From Candidatus Thorarchaeota archaeon (GTDB taxonomy: Archaea; Asgardarchaeota; Thorarchaeia; Thorarchaeales; Thorarchaeaceae): DNA of 39,108 nucleotides. Under the pieces are notes generated by a model that was not told the DNA's origin, searched no databases, and saw only the letters and a program-made list of their open reading frames with translations. The stretch is from the NCBI GenBank assembly GCA_004524595.1, contig SDOA01000025.1:1-39108 (forward strand), read 5' to 3'. Made by a program: the position numbers and the translations under genes. Positions 7,578 to 16,381 of the stretch are shown piece by piece; position 1 is the first letter of the stretch; every line of letters begins with the position of its first letter.

Positions 7578-9292
7578 TAGAAGACCTAATGATTCTATTA
7601 CGTCACGATCTCATGGGTTCAAGTAGAATCAAGAATGTGAAAGGCAAACGTTCTGAACGTCGTAGTCTATTTCGACGATTGTTTCGTTATATTGCTGCTA
7701 CTGTTTTTGCAGTCGTAGTTTTCTTTGGTATTCTTCTAATGGTTGATCTACTTGGCTGGTCTTTCTTCGAGACTGCATTACGCGAGAATATCGCATTCGG
7801 TGCTACAATCTTTAATTTCCTAGTCATCATCTCTTTCATGGGTTCTATTGCAATCAGTGTGACTACTGTTGCTAACTCTTCAAGAATGGAATATCTAATG
7901 ACAATGCCAATCTCTCTAAGAACATTATTTTTAGAAAAATCGATTGTCATTATTTTCTATAATGCCATGTTCTATCTGGTGATTGGTACCCCCATAGTAG
8001 CTGGATTAGCAATTGCCTCTACAGCAGCTTATTCCCTCCTCTCAATACCGCTCTTTTTGATTTTCTTGTTGGTAAATGTGACTCTTGGTGTGTCTTTAGG
8101 TGGTCTCATAGGTCTTGGTATCTCTCGGTTACTTGCAGGAAGACGGCGGCTTAAACAGATTGGCTGGTTCTTTGGTACTGCAATATCAATAATAATTGGC
8201 TCACTATATTATTATTCAATAATATCATCCGATTCTGGATTCACCCAATTCTTTGGATGGATCCTATCATTTGCTCAACAGATAGGCCTCTCTTCAGACT
8301 TCAGTCCTGGAGGTATCATGAGTATAATCACCCTAGGATTAATTGTTGCACTGCCAATCAATCTATCTGACATGCTTCTTGCATTACTCCTTCTCTTACT
8401 CTCTGGAGGTCTGGTCTATGCAAACGCTATCCTTAGTGAGAATGCACATTATAGTGGTTGGTTAGCAAGTGGATCTAAACGAACCTCTAAATCGGAGGAA
8501 CGAGTATCTCACACTACATGGAATCCTTCAGGTCTTCCCTTTGTGAAGATGAACGAGACAACAAGTGTGTCCATGTGGTATAATATTGCATCTGTTCGGA
8601 GGGAAGGAAGGGTTCTTGCTAACTACCTTCTTGGTCCTCTCAGGATAGTGTTCTGGTTCTTCATCATTTTCCTGACTCCAGGTCAGCAACTCGTTGGATT
8701 TGCGCCTTTCGTAGTCGTCTTTGCACTGATTCCTTTTGCAGTATCGTATGGTGTCTATTTTGCTGGGTATGAGCTTGTTTATGAGGGAAATAATCTCATG
8801 AATCTGCTATTAGCACCCGCAAGTCTTTCGGATTATATTAAAGGAAAGGTGTTTAGTGCTGTACCCTTTACCATAATTGCTACTACCGTTGCATCCATTC
8901 TTGTTTTGTTCCTACAACCGAGTCTCTGGTTATATCTCCCAGCCATCGTACTTGCTTGTACCTCTCTCACTCTGGCATCTGGCGGTATTGCATCGTATTC
9001 TGCGGCTACTGGTGGTGACTTCAAAGCAGAACGTAATATCAGTAGACAGCGCGGTTCTGCTGTACAGATGCCAATTCGAAGTATGTGGGCTATGGCTCGT
9101 GCTCAGATGCTTCCAAACATCATTGGTTTCATCGGTATTGGTACTATACTATCACTTGGAATCATCTTCAATCCTATCTTTACCTATCTAGCAATTCCAG
9201 TGTTTTCATTGATTTGCATCCAACTGATGAGATCTTACACTAAGAAGGCTGGTCGCAGACTTCAGACTATTGAAGCAACTCAATATCTCTAA
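7574..9292 (+). CDS. ABC-2 type transporter permease, polytopic
   Basis: Membrane partner of the preceding ATPase. The 572-residue protein has about 12 hydrophobic segments: a basic cytosolic N-terminus (about 1-35), a first block of segments to residue ~285, a hydrophilic cytosolic loop at about 295-345, then a second block. The sequence context resembles EcsB/ABC-2 permeases by architecture only; I recognise no substrate motif. TTG is used as start because it overlaps the ATPase stop. Its stop codon directly abuts the stop of the convergent acetoacetate-decarboxylase-like gene with no spacer, so the two mRNAs must overlap at their 3' ends. Confidence 0.85.
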   Translation: MIEDLMILLRHDLMGSSRIKNVKGKRSERRSLFRRLFRYIAATVFAVVVFFGILLMVDLLGWSFFETALRENIAFGATIFNFLVIISFMGSIAISVTTVANSSRMEYLMTMPISLRTLFLEKSIVIIFYNAMFYLVIGTPIVAGLAIASTAAYSLLSIPLFLIFLLVNVTLGVSLGGLIGLGISRLLAGRRRLKQIGWFFGTAISIIIGSLYYYSIISSDSGFTQFFGWILSFAQQIGLSSDFSPGGIMSIITLGLIVALPINLSDMLLALLLLLLSGGLVYANAILSENAHYSGWLASGSKRTSKSEERVSHTTWNPSGLPFVKMNETTSVSMWYNIASVRREGRVLANYLLGPLRIVFWFFIIFLTPGQQLVGFAPFVVVFALIPFAVSYGVYFAGYELVYEGNNLMNLLLAPASLSDYIKGKVFSAVPFTIIATTVASILVLFLQPSLWLYLPAIVLACTSLTLASGGIASYSAATGGDFKAERNISRQRGSAVQMPIRSMWAMARAQMLPNIIGFIGIGTILSLGIIFNPIFTYLAIPVFSLICIQLMRSYTKKAGRRLQTIEATQYL

Positions 9293-10021
9293 TCAATATT
9301 TGATGGTCCCAACAACTTTTCCTTCCGGGACCAGAATATCACAATCAAAATACAAGCCAATCATTGTACTCTCGACTTTAACTTTACTGAAATCGTCTTG
9401 TGGCCCATTATTGAGTTCGACCTCAATCTCGCCTGAGCGACCATGTTTGATTGTATATTTGAGATAGGCTGCTGTTATTGCTGCAAGATCATACCCCTTC
9501 CCTGTGACACTTGGTATCATCTTGATGTTGATATTTGGTCCACTATCAATCCATTCACCATCATCCTCAAGATTGCATGTTGCTTTAAGAATGGTAACAC
9601 CATCTCTCCGTGTAGAACCAACAAGGGTATCTTTCTTAAGGTCTAGAGTTATCTCAGCTCTCTTCCGAGGATATCCCCAGATCTCCCTACCTGCTGCTTG
9701 TGCTACATCGGTGTCGACATAGTTGTAAGCAAAATATACTCCTACCTCTTCTTCCTTTGTTTCGGGATTATCAAAAAGGCATTGCACAAGCATTCCAGAC
9801 TCCATGAACGTCCCTGCTTCCTTACAGGGTTGTTCTGCGAAGAGGAGACCTGCTAGGGGCATCTGTGAAGGCCTCAACGGCTCTGGTAATAATCCTTGTA
9901 TGGAGTCCTCCGGTGGATTGAACAAGGCTAGGAATATCTTAGCATCTACATAATGATATGGTGGTCCCGGATATAGCGGCGATAGAAGTGGTGTACTACT
10001 TCCCTCTTTCACACTGTTCAC
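9293..10021 (-). CDS. Acetoacetate decarboxylase-family protein with altered active site
   Basis: 242 residues aligning along its length with acetoacetate decarboxylase: LPEPLRP (45-51), ESGMLVQC from Glu74 (Clostridium Glu76), GREIWGYPRK (111-120), MIPSVTGKG. In the Clostridium acetobutylicum enzyme, as I recall it, PKK carries Schiff-base Lys115 followed by Lys116. Here that position is Arg119 followed by Lys120, and the equivalent of Arg29 appears to be Ala27. The fold assignment is strong, but decarboxylase activity is doubtful; members of this superfamily can act on other oxo-acids. GTG 10021 has GGAG-rich sequence upstream; GTG 10012 is an alternative. Confidence 0.85.
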   Translation of the reverse strand: MNSVKEGSSTPLLSPLYPGPPYHYVDAKIFLALFNPPEDSIQGLLPEPLRPSQMPLAGLLFAEQPCKEAGTFMESGMLVQCLFDNPETKEEEVGVYFAYNYVDTDVAQAAGREIWGYPRKRAEITLDLKKDTLVGSTRRDGVTILKATCNLEDDGEWIDSGPNINIKMIPSVTGKGYDLAAITAAYLKYTIKHGRSGEIEVELNNGPQDDFSKVKVESTMIGLYFDCDILVPEGKVVGTIKY

Positions 10022-10062
10022 CTCTCTCTCCTCTGAACAACCGACCTCTTGAATCTACCGAG

Positions 10063-10070
10063 TTTTTATA
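10063..10070 (-). promoter_or_regulatory. TATA box for the ADC-like gene
   Basis: On minus this reads TATAAAAA, 42-49 bases upstream of GTG 10021. The predicted transcript starts near 10041, leaving a leader of about 20 bases that contains the GAGGAGAGAG ribosome-binding region. Confidence 0.55.
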
Positions 10071-10109
10071 TCCGTGTTTTTTTGAGTTAGTAGGATATGT
10101 TGACCTTAG

Positions 10110-10982
10110 CTAGAGTTTAGCGTGTTTGAAAATCAATGGCCAGATGAATACACCCGTGATTGCGATTAATGCATATCGTATTGCGCGAAGCCAGAGGTCT
10201 TCTGAAGGCAGTACTCCACCTAATCCAATCATCAGACCAATGACAAGTACAAGACCAATTATAACTCTCAGCACAAGTCTCCATCTCTGTTCATTCAGTG
10301 GTTTCACATCAAAATTGACAAACCTGTACTCTAATGCAAGACCAATTGCAAGACCAATTGTTATTCCACCTATTGCTCCAAAATTATCGTTTGGTGGTTG
10401 AGGGAGAAACCATGATAACACCAACATACCTAGCGCAATACCAGCTAATACCATCATCAGATACTCGTATCTAAATCTAGAGAGGAATTCTCGTACAGGT
10501 TTCTCAAGATAATAGAATGCTAGGACTGTGACTATTCCAACACCCCATCCTAATAGTACGTCACCAATATAGTGTACGCCAAGATAGACTCTTGATATCC
10601 CCACTAGAGTCGTAAGAACAATAGCAATCAGTAGCATCCACCATCTCTTGACTCTAATTGCAAACCAACCATAGAGGCTTGCTGAGTTCTGGCTGTGTCC
10701 ACTGGGCGTACTATAGTTTGGAGGGTCGGTTCCTGGATACCAATTACTTGCAGGAGGTCTCTCATTTGCAATCATCATTTTCAACCAATAGTTTGAGAGG
10801 ATTGCAAAGAGAAGAACAAAAGTTGCATATATGGCCTCTTTCTTATTGACAGTCCAGAATAATATCAGTAAGATTCCAATGAATACGAGCTCACTTCCAA
10901 ATTGAGTTATTAGAAGGAAGAAGTCACCAAGACCTGGAAGAGCATCTCTTAGAGCATCAGTCAGTATAGGATCGAACAACAT
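10110..10982 (-). CDS. PAP2-family membrane phosphatase
   Basis: Integral membrane phosphatase of the PAP2 superfamily, probably hydrolysing a lipid or polyprenyl (di)phosphate at the outer face. All three catalytic motifs are intact: Lys68-x6-Arg75-Pro (KMMIANERP), PSGH at 93-96, and Ser130-Arg131-x5-His137-x3-Asp141 (SRVYLGVHYIGD). The 290-residue protein has about eight hydrophobic segments, with extra ones after the catalytic core (about 165-290). Substrate is unknown; in archaea undecaprenyl/dolichyl-pyrophosphate recycling or lipid turnover is plausible. ATG 10982 is the first in-frame start. It follows the AOR gene by 109 bases and could be its own unit. Confidence 0.9.
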   Translation of the reverse strand: MLFDPILTDALRDALPGLGDFFLLITQFGSELVFIGILLILFWTVNKKEAIYATFVLLFAILSNYWLKMMIANERPPASNWYPGTDPPNYSTPSGHSQNSASLYGWFAIRVKRWWMLLIAIVLTTLVGISRVYLGVHYIGDVLLGWGVGIVTVLAFYYLEKPVREFLSRFRYEYLMMVLAGIALGMLVLSWFLPQPPNDNFGAIGGITIGLAIGLALEYRFVNFDVKPLNEQRWRLVLRVIIGLVLVIGLMIGLGGVLPSEDLWLRAIRYALIAITGVFIWPLIFKHAKL

Positions 10983-11091
10983 TCTGGTTCACCATTTTTG
11001 TTGCAGATTCTATTGCTATTCACATCCAAGAGAAAAATATGCCTATTATTTGGTTCCAGACATGTTTCCAACACAACAATGCATCTTTCCA

Positions 11092-12909
11092 TCAAAGAGT
11101 CACTAGATCAAGTTCTTGGAGTCTTTCTAAAGGAGGTCTACCTGTTGCTCTATCCCACCCTCGCGTATCATACCATTTATCGAGATGTTCATCGACAACC
11201 GGTACATATCCCTCAGTTGCACCCTCTAGAGGTTTCAATACTATCTGTGGTAGTTGTTCATTCTTTGTATCATAGCCAAGCTTGAGATTCAAAAGCCGCA
11301 TCATTGTAAAGATTCGTTCCCCTGTTTTAACTATCTCTTGAACCGTCACATTCCACCCTGTAACAAGTTGCAATAACTTCGTGAGTTCATGTCCATTAAC
11401 AGAATAGAAGTTGCAGATAATTGCTGAATTGGTCAGTGCTCTGAAGTCCTGCTGTCTGGCAACCAAATTAGCCTCATTCTCAAATCTATCAACGCTCTCA
11501 ATACCAAAGGCCTCATTTGGCTGTCCCATCTGAACGTTGTACATATCTGCTGCCATATGACACGCACCCCGTGGTGACGTCGCATATCCTGCAGCCATGC
11601 CAGAGAATCCTCGAGGGTCATGCATTGGGAGTTCAAGCCCGTTTACCTGAGCTGCTAAATCTGAAACGCCATACTGCTCCCCAAAATGAAGACTTCCTTC
11701 AGCCATGGTGTCTCCAACTCCTGTCCTTGTAGCAATCATCTTCATCAATGCTAGAGCTGAGTCAACTTCCCCCCACTCCGGTGTTATTCCATCAAGAGCA
11801 TCAGCAGTGATCTTCCCCTCTTTGAAGAGATAATACGCAAAAGCAATAGTGTTTCCACATGAGATTGTATCCATCCCATAGAGGTCGAGCATCCTATTTG
11901 CAAATGCTACTGCTTTCACATCATTATTCATTATGAGAGAACCCATTGTACCGGTCACTTCGAGCTCTGGTCCTGCAAATCTATCCATCTTGTACTTGCC
12001 ATCTTTAATTTCAACAACTCTACCGCATCCAATTGGACAACGATAACATGCAGTCTTTCCGACAAGAATTGTCTCTTTGACTGATGTGCCGCTCAGGTCG
12101 TATGTGTCAAACTCTCCAGTTGAATAGTAACCTGCAGGGAATGACCCATACATGAGACTAGCCATATCCGTATAGCCTGCTGTGCCAAGGTCGCTGTACA
12201 TACGAAATGTCGGGTCTTCCCTCTTGTCCTCGTTCAATTCAGCAGCATATCTTCGTAGTTCTTCTTCCTCTGCAACTGGAATCTTCCTATCTGAACCATG
12301 TACTACTATTGCTTTTAGTTTCTTGGAACCCATCACAGCTCCCAATCCAGTTCTTCCAGCAGCTCGATAATGGTCCACAATGATACTTGCATACTTGACT
12401 AGATTCTCTCCTGCAATACCAATCCTTGCTATCCCTGCATTCTTGTGACCGGTTTCTTCTTTCAGAATATCCCATGTTTCTTCTGTGTCTTTACCCCAGA
12501 GCTCTTTGGCGTTTCGTATCTCAACATCCAAGTCTTCAATTAGCAGGTACGATGGCCTTGATGCAACACCGCTTATCACAATTCCATCAAACCCCGCAAA
12601 CTTAAGATCAGCTCCTAGATGACCACCTACAGTACTGTATCCTAATAGGCCTGTCATTGGTGATCGTGAGCAGAAGGTTGACTTTCCACTTGTTGGAACC
12701 ATAGTCCCAGTGAATGGTCCTGTAAGAAATATCAAGGGATTTTCAGGCCCTATGGGGTCTGTCGTTGAGTCAATCATGTTATAGAGAAGTCGTGTTCCCA
12801 GACCTGCACCACCAATAAATTGCCTTAACATCTCTTTGTCAAATGATTCAACAGTTGTTGACTCTTTGCTCAGGTTGACATATAGTACCTTTCCTCGATA
12901 TCCAAACAT
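11092..12909 (-). CDS. aor: Tungsten aldehyde:ferredoxin oxidoreductase (AOR family)
   Basis: Oxidises aldehydes to carboxylic acids with ferredoxin as acceptor, using a tungsten (or molybdenum) bis-pterin and a 4Fe-4S cluster. Motifs, numbered from GTG 12918: SGKSTFCSRSPMTG (77-90), GRTGLGAVMGSKKLKAIV (188-205), cluster ligands Cys291, Cys294, Cys298 (CYRCPIGC) and Cys502, and LPMHDPRG followed by YATSPRGACHMAAD. ATG 12909 is preferred because AAGGAG lies eight bases upstream and MFGYRGKVLYVNLS is a standard AOR N-terminus. It is the last gene of the redox operon after the iron alcohol dehydrogenase. The exact aldehyde cannot be deduced; broad amino-acid-derived aldehydes are likely. Confidence 0.95.
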   Translation of the reverse strand: MFGYRGKVLYVNLSKESTTVESFDKEMLRQFIGGAGLGTRLLYNMIDSTTDPIGPENPLIFLTGPFTGTMVPTSGKSTFCSRSPMTGLLGYSTVGGHLGADLKFAGFDGIVISGVASRPSYLLIEDLDVEIRNAKELWGKDTEETWDILKEETGHKNAGIARIGIAGENLVKYASIIVDHYRAAGRTGLGAVMGSKKLKAIVVHGSDRKIPVAEEEELRRYAAELNEDKREDPTFRMYSDLGTAGYTDMASLMYGSFPAGYYSTGEFDTYDLSGTSVKETILVGKTACYRCPIGCGRVVEIKDGKYKMDRFAGPELEVTGTMGSLIMNNDVKAVAFANRMLDLYGMDTISCGNTIAFAYYLFKEGKITADALDGITPEWGEVDSALALMKMIATRTGVGDTMAEGSLHFGEQYGVSDLAAQVNGLELPMHDPRGFSGMAAGYATSPRGACHMAADMYNVQMGQPNEAFGIESVDRFENEANLVARQQDFRALTNSAIICNFYSVNGHELTKLLQLVTGWNVTVQEIVKTGERIFTMMRLLNLKLGYDTKNEQLPQIVLKPLEGATEGYVPVVDEHLDKWYDTRGWDRATGRPPLERLQELDLVTL

Positions 12910-12921
12910 CCCATCCACTCC

Positions 12922-14097
12922 TTAAAAATCGATTATTTTGCCATGAAACATATATTCGTACATCTTACGGATTTCATTACTGTCTATATTTCTCGGATTC
13001 ATCGTGATACTAGAGTCCATCATTGCGAACTCTACCATTTTTTCCAATGCTTTATCAAAGTCCACCTGTTTGATACCTGCTTCTACAAAAGTTGTTGGGC
13101 TTCCAACTTTGGCCATGAGGTTTCTTATTGCAGTTGCGAATTTCATTGATGTTTTCACATCGTCCTTTTCATGAATACCTATGAGTCCAGCTAATTCAGT
13201 ATATTGGGCTGCACATTCCTTATTATTACGACAGTTGAATTCAATAGTATACGGGAGTGCCATCCCTACAGAGAGACCGTGGTGCAGTCTAAGAACTGAA
13301 CCCATGCTATGACCAAGTGAATGAGCAAGAGCTGCCTGTGAGTTACCAAAAGACATTCCGGCTAGGCAAGCTGCAACTAACATCTTCTCCCTTGCCTCAA
13401 GGTCTGTCAAATCTTCAACTGATTTAGGTAACCACTCAAAAATCATCTTCACAGCCTGTAATGAACTCCCATCTGAGAAATCATTCTTCCATACGGATAT
13501 GTATCCTTCAACCGCGTGCGTTAAGGCATCCATTCCAGTATAAGCTGTAAGATCCTTTGGTAGACCTACAACGAATACAGGGTCAAGAATTGCAATATCT
13601 GGAGTGAGTTCAGGATTGATGGTTGCGAATTTTCTTCCTGTTTCATCATCTCGTATGACAATTGCCTTTGTGACCTCAGAGCCTGTTCCTGTCGTGGTTG
13701 GTATGCAGATGAGCTTGGCTTTTACGCGAAGTCCCAGTACATCAAAAGGAGTCAACGCATCCAACTTAACATCTGGTTTCTCATAAAGGGCCCAGGCAGC
13801 TTTTGCAGTATCTATGACACTTCCACCTCCCACAGCAATAATCCAGTCAGCTCCGACACGTCTCATCGCTTCCGCGGCTTCTTTCACCGTGGAGACCTTG
13901 GGGTCAGGTTCAGCACCATCCCAAATTGCAGTCTCCCACTGGTTTTCGCATAGCATATTAGATATTTTCTCAGCAAGACCTAGACCATTGATGACTTTAT
14001 CAGTCACAATTATTGCCTTCTTGCCAGCAACTTGTTCAAGCTCGCTTAGAGCATCTTCACCAAACACAATCTTTGGTATAAAGAACCACCATACCAT
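12922..14097 (-). CDS. Iron-containing alcohol dehydrogenase
   Basis: NAD(P)-dependent group III alcohol dehydrogenase, interconverting alcohol and aldehyde. Numbered from TTG 14112: NAD-binding GGGSVIDTAKA (95-105), PTTTGTGSE (138-146), and the divalent metal ligands Asp195, His199 (DALTH), His264 and His278 (HHG), all with FucO-like spacing. I prefer ATG 14097, which has GGGAG eight bases upstream; the TTG start adds five residues. Placed directly before AOR in transcription order, it can feed aldehyde to AOR or reduce AOR-made aldehyde, balancing ferredoxin and NAD(P)H. Confidence 0.94.
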   Translation of the reverse strand: MVWWFFIPKIVFGEDALSELEQVAGKKAIIVTDKVINGLGLAEKISNMLCENQWETAIWDGAEPDPKVSTVKEAAEAMRRVGADWIIAVGGGSVIDTAKAAWALYEKPDVKLDALTPFDVLGLRVKAKLICIPTTTGTGSEVTKAIVIRDDETGRKFATINPELTPDIAILDPVFVVGLPKDLTAYTGMDALTHAVEGYISVWKNDFSDGSSLQAVKMIFEWLPKSVEDLTDLEAREKMLVAACLAGMSFGNSQAALAHSLGHSMGSVLRLHHGLSVGMALPYTIEFNCRNNKECAAQYTELAGLIGIHEKDDVKTSMKFATAIRNLMAKVGSPTTFVEAGIKQVDFDKALEKMVEFAMMDSSITMNPRNIDSNEIRKMYEYMFHGKIIDF

Positions 14098-14185
14098 TGT
14101 TATCACTCCCAAAACTACTATTTACTCAAATCGGTACCGTTACAGCTCACCTGATAGTATTCCTCCCTCTTATTTGCTCTGCCTC

Positions 14186-15280
14186 TTAATATTGTGTCCG
14201 AAGAACTCGTTGGGGTGTCTTTTCTAAGGTCTCAATAGCTTCTAATATGATACCATGGATGAGGTCTTGCGTTGTTGGAAGGTCCTGGATGCGCCCAACG
14301 ACCTCGCCCCCAAACATGAGTGCAGTATCTTCCTTTGCATCTATGAGATCGTCAAAACCTGATCTTTCCAACTCCAATATCTCTTCATTCGATTCAAGAG
14401 GTTCTCCTAAGAAGAAATCAGGAATATCATTAAGTGTACGCCTCACAATCTGTTCTGCCCGTGAGTTACGGAGGAACCGCATTGGTCCAAACAATCCTCT
14501 CCCTACCAGAGTATCTCTCTCTTCGCGATTAATGATTGCCTCTTTCCAGATTGGTTCAAAATCGCTCTCCTTGGTAGCAATCAGTCTTGTTCCCATTTGT
14601 ACTCCTTTTGCACCAAGACATAGTGCTGCCGCAAGTCCTTTTCCATCACTGAATCCTCCTGCTCCAACTACGGGCACATTCACTGCCTTTGCGACAGCTG
14701 GCAAGAGGACCATAGAATGGACTGGGTCCCAGCTAACGTGAGCACCTCCTTCATGTCCTGATGCAACAATGACATCTGCACCAGCAGCCTCGGCCTTTTT
14801 TGCATGATAGACACTTGGAACGACATGTATCCAGATAAACCCATGTTCCTTAATGACTGCCCAAGGTTTTGGATTTCCCGCAGAGGTGATGATTACTCTC
14901 AGAGACCTCTCAATATCCGAGTTCTCCTGAACTACAGCTACTGTCTCTCTAAAGAACATCTCTGAGGCAATCATGAACTCTGAAGCCACTGGGATATTTA
15001 CTCCAAAGACACCTCCTGAAGTCTTCGTTTCAGTCATGACCTTCTGAATTGATTTTCTTAGAATGACTGGCGGTGGGTCAGTACCAAAAAGCCGCAGAGC
15101 ATCGATAGGTGCAGCCTCAGGCAGCAGAGTTGCAGCCATTCCTATACTACTGATGACCCCCAGCGCTCCAGCATTAGCAACCGCTATTGCTAATGATTCT
15201 GTCTTGTAAGGCCCCATTCCTCCCTGAAGTATGGGGTGTCGGATTCCTATGATATCACATAGTTCAGTATGAAGTTCCAT
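14186..15280 (-). CDS. FMN-dependent nitronate monooxygenase / FabK-like enoyl reductase family
   Basis: TIM-barrel flavoenzyme of the nitronate monooxygenase (2-nitropropane dioxygenase) family. Visible features: HPILQGGMGP near the N-terminus (15-24), ASGHEGGAHV (173-182) with the family histidine region, and the FMN-phosphate segment GAGGFSDGKG followed by LGAKGVQMGTR (207-232). The 364 residues include a C-terminal extension of about 60 residues beyond the barrel. GAGG upstream of ATG 15280 supports the start. The family name may not reflect the reaction here: FabK-type enoyl reductases share it, and a role on CoA- or lipid-linked substrates fits the adjoining SCP2 gene. Confidence 0.88.
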   Translation of the reverse strand: MELHTELCDIIGIRHPILQGGMGPYKTESLAIAVANAGALGVISSIGMAATLLPEAAPIDALRLFGTDPPPVILRKSIQKVMTETKTSGGVFGVNIPVASEFMIASEMFFRETVAVVQENSDIERSLRVIITSAGNPKPWAVIKEHGFIWIHVVPSVYHAKKAEAAGADVIVASGHEGGAHVSWDPVHSMVLLPAVAKAVNVPVVGAGGFSDGKGLAAALCLGAKGVQMGTRLIATKESDFEPIWKEAIINREERDTLVGRGLFGPMRFLRNSRAEQIVRRTLNDIPDFFLGEPLESNEEILELERSGFDDLIDAKEDTALMFGGEVVGRIQDLPTTQDLIHGIILEAIETLEKTPQRVLRTQY

Positions 15281-15301
15281 ATGCTTTCCTCAGACCACAA
15301 T

Positions 15302-15718
15302 TTACTCGTCGAGATACTTCGTAGGAATCTCTCTTGTAGTGGCAACGAGTTCAAGTGCAGCCTTTGTATAACGCATGACTTTACCCATGTCACCGTCAAG
15401 TTTGAATTTTCGGGCCATGATTCCCTTTATCGGGTCTATCTTCCCATCAAACAGTAATTTCCAGTTCTTGAGCGGCCCCGCATACACAAATTCTGCCTTG
15501 TCTTCTGGCTCTGCCATTCTTGCCGATCGACATTTTCCATGCCAGAGGTCTAGATAGAATCTTACATCGTCTTTGATGAGGTCTCCATCAGCATCTATTT
15601 GGAATACGAAGTCTCCTTCCCATGTCTTTGCTGCATCTTCATATCTTGCATTATTATTCAAAGCTTCAACATATTTCTCAATCCACTCATCCGAGGGAAA
15701 CAATAACTTGTCACTCAT
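15302..15718 (-). CDS. SCP2 sterol-transfer-domain protein
   Basis: Small cytosolic protein (138 residues) consisting of one SCP2-type lipid-binding domain. The pattern FPSDEWIEKYVEALN at the N-terminus, then WEGDFVFQIDADG, then hydrophobic strands and a WKLLFDGKIDPIKGIMARKFKLDGDM segment fit archaeal SCP2 proteins. It probably holds an acyl or isoprenoid ligand. It is the first gene of the operon with the FMN enzyme (21-base gap), iron alcohol dehydrogenase and AOR. GGAG lies ten bases before ATG 15718. Ligand and partner are unknown. Confidence 0.8.
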   Translation of the reverse strand: MSDKLLFPSDEWIEKYVEALNNNARYEDAAKTWEGDFVFQIDADGDLIKDDVRFYLDLWHGKCRSARMAEPEDKAEFVYAGPLKNWKLLFDGKIDPIKGIMARKFKLDGDMGKVMRYTKAALELVATTREIPTKYLDE

Positions 15719-15817
15719 TGTGAATCTTCTCCATTGAGATTTGATACGATTGGTAAGAGAAAAGCATTCCGACTTCTTACATTTAGATAAGCAACTTCTT
15801 TGTTACTCATTACAACT

Positions 15818-15827
15818 AATATTTATC
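15818..15827 (+). promoter_or_regulatory. TATA-like element for the 15851 gene
   Basis: AATATTTATC is centred about 28 bases before ATG 15851, consistent with leaderless transcription and against the in-frame TTG at 15800 being the start. Confidence 0.45.
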
Positions 15828-15850
15828 TCATTCAGAACTGCAATATTCGT

Positions 15851-16381
15851 ATGAATGAACATCCTTTACCAGATTATACAGCTCTCTTTTCAGAATTAGT
15901 TTGTATAAGCCAAACTATCCAATCTGGTAGAAAGGGTATTGATTTTCTGGTTCTTGAAAATGATGATGAGATGTATGGATATCAAACAACGCCTCTTGAG
16001 GAAGAGTTTTGCAATATTGTAACGAAGATTGTCGAGCTTTTAGAAGAAAAGGGAGAATCGCTTCTCTCTAATCATCCACAATTGGCGTGCTCTGTCATCA
16101 AAGCTATTGTTCACGTGCAACCAGCTGTCGATGCATATCGTTCAAGGATGTTCCGTTATGCTACAGATTGGGGCTCTGAGGTCTCTCCCATAGCTGGTTG
16201 TCAAAGGGAGCTATTACTCTGCATCAAAGATACTCTCTCGAAGATCTCAATGGAGGATAATGAGAAGATATCAAGTATACTCACTGATGAGCTAAAGAAT
16301 AGCCATATTCTGACATATTACTGGACCGATTGGGATAGACATGGGAGTACAACCACTCGTGTGATTGACCTCTTCAAGTAG
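15851..16381 (+). CDS. Hypothetical protein, 176 residues
   Basis: I do not recognise this protein. It is soluble, mildly acidic and mostly helical in appearance, with no membrane segment or signal peptide, and no clear metal or nucleotide motif. Two tryptophan-rich spots occur (ATDWGSE and TYYWTDWDRHGS near the C-terminus). ATG 15851 is chosen because of the TATA-like element at the right distance. The last eight bases overlap the tail of the convergent PHP gene. Composition is more AT-rich than the operons to the left, shared with the unrecognised genes at 17-19 kb. Confidence 0.65.
   Translation: MNEHPLPDYTALFSELVCISQTIQSGRKGIDFLVLENDDEMYGYQTTPLEEEFCNIVTKIVELLEEKGESLLSNHPQLACSVIKAIVHVQPAVDAYRSRMFRYATDWGSEVSPIAGCQRELLLCIKDTLSKISMEDNEKISSILTDELKNSHILTYYWTDWDRHGSTTTRVIDLFK

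Noticed and set aside
14247..14741. 164-codon plus-strand reading frame antisense to the FMN enzyme gene
   Set aside because: It is the mirror of a strongly conserved flavoenzyme gene, has low-complexity Ser/Pro-rich content and no ribosome-binding site.
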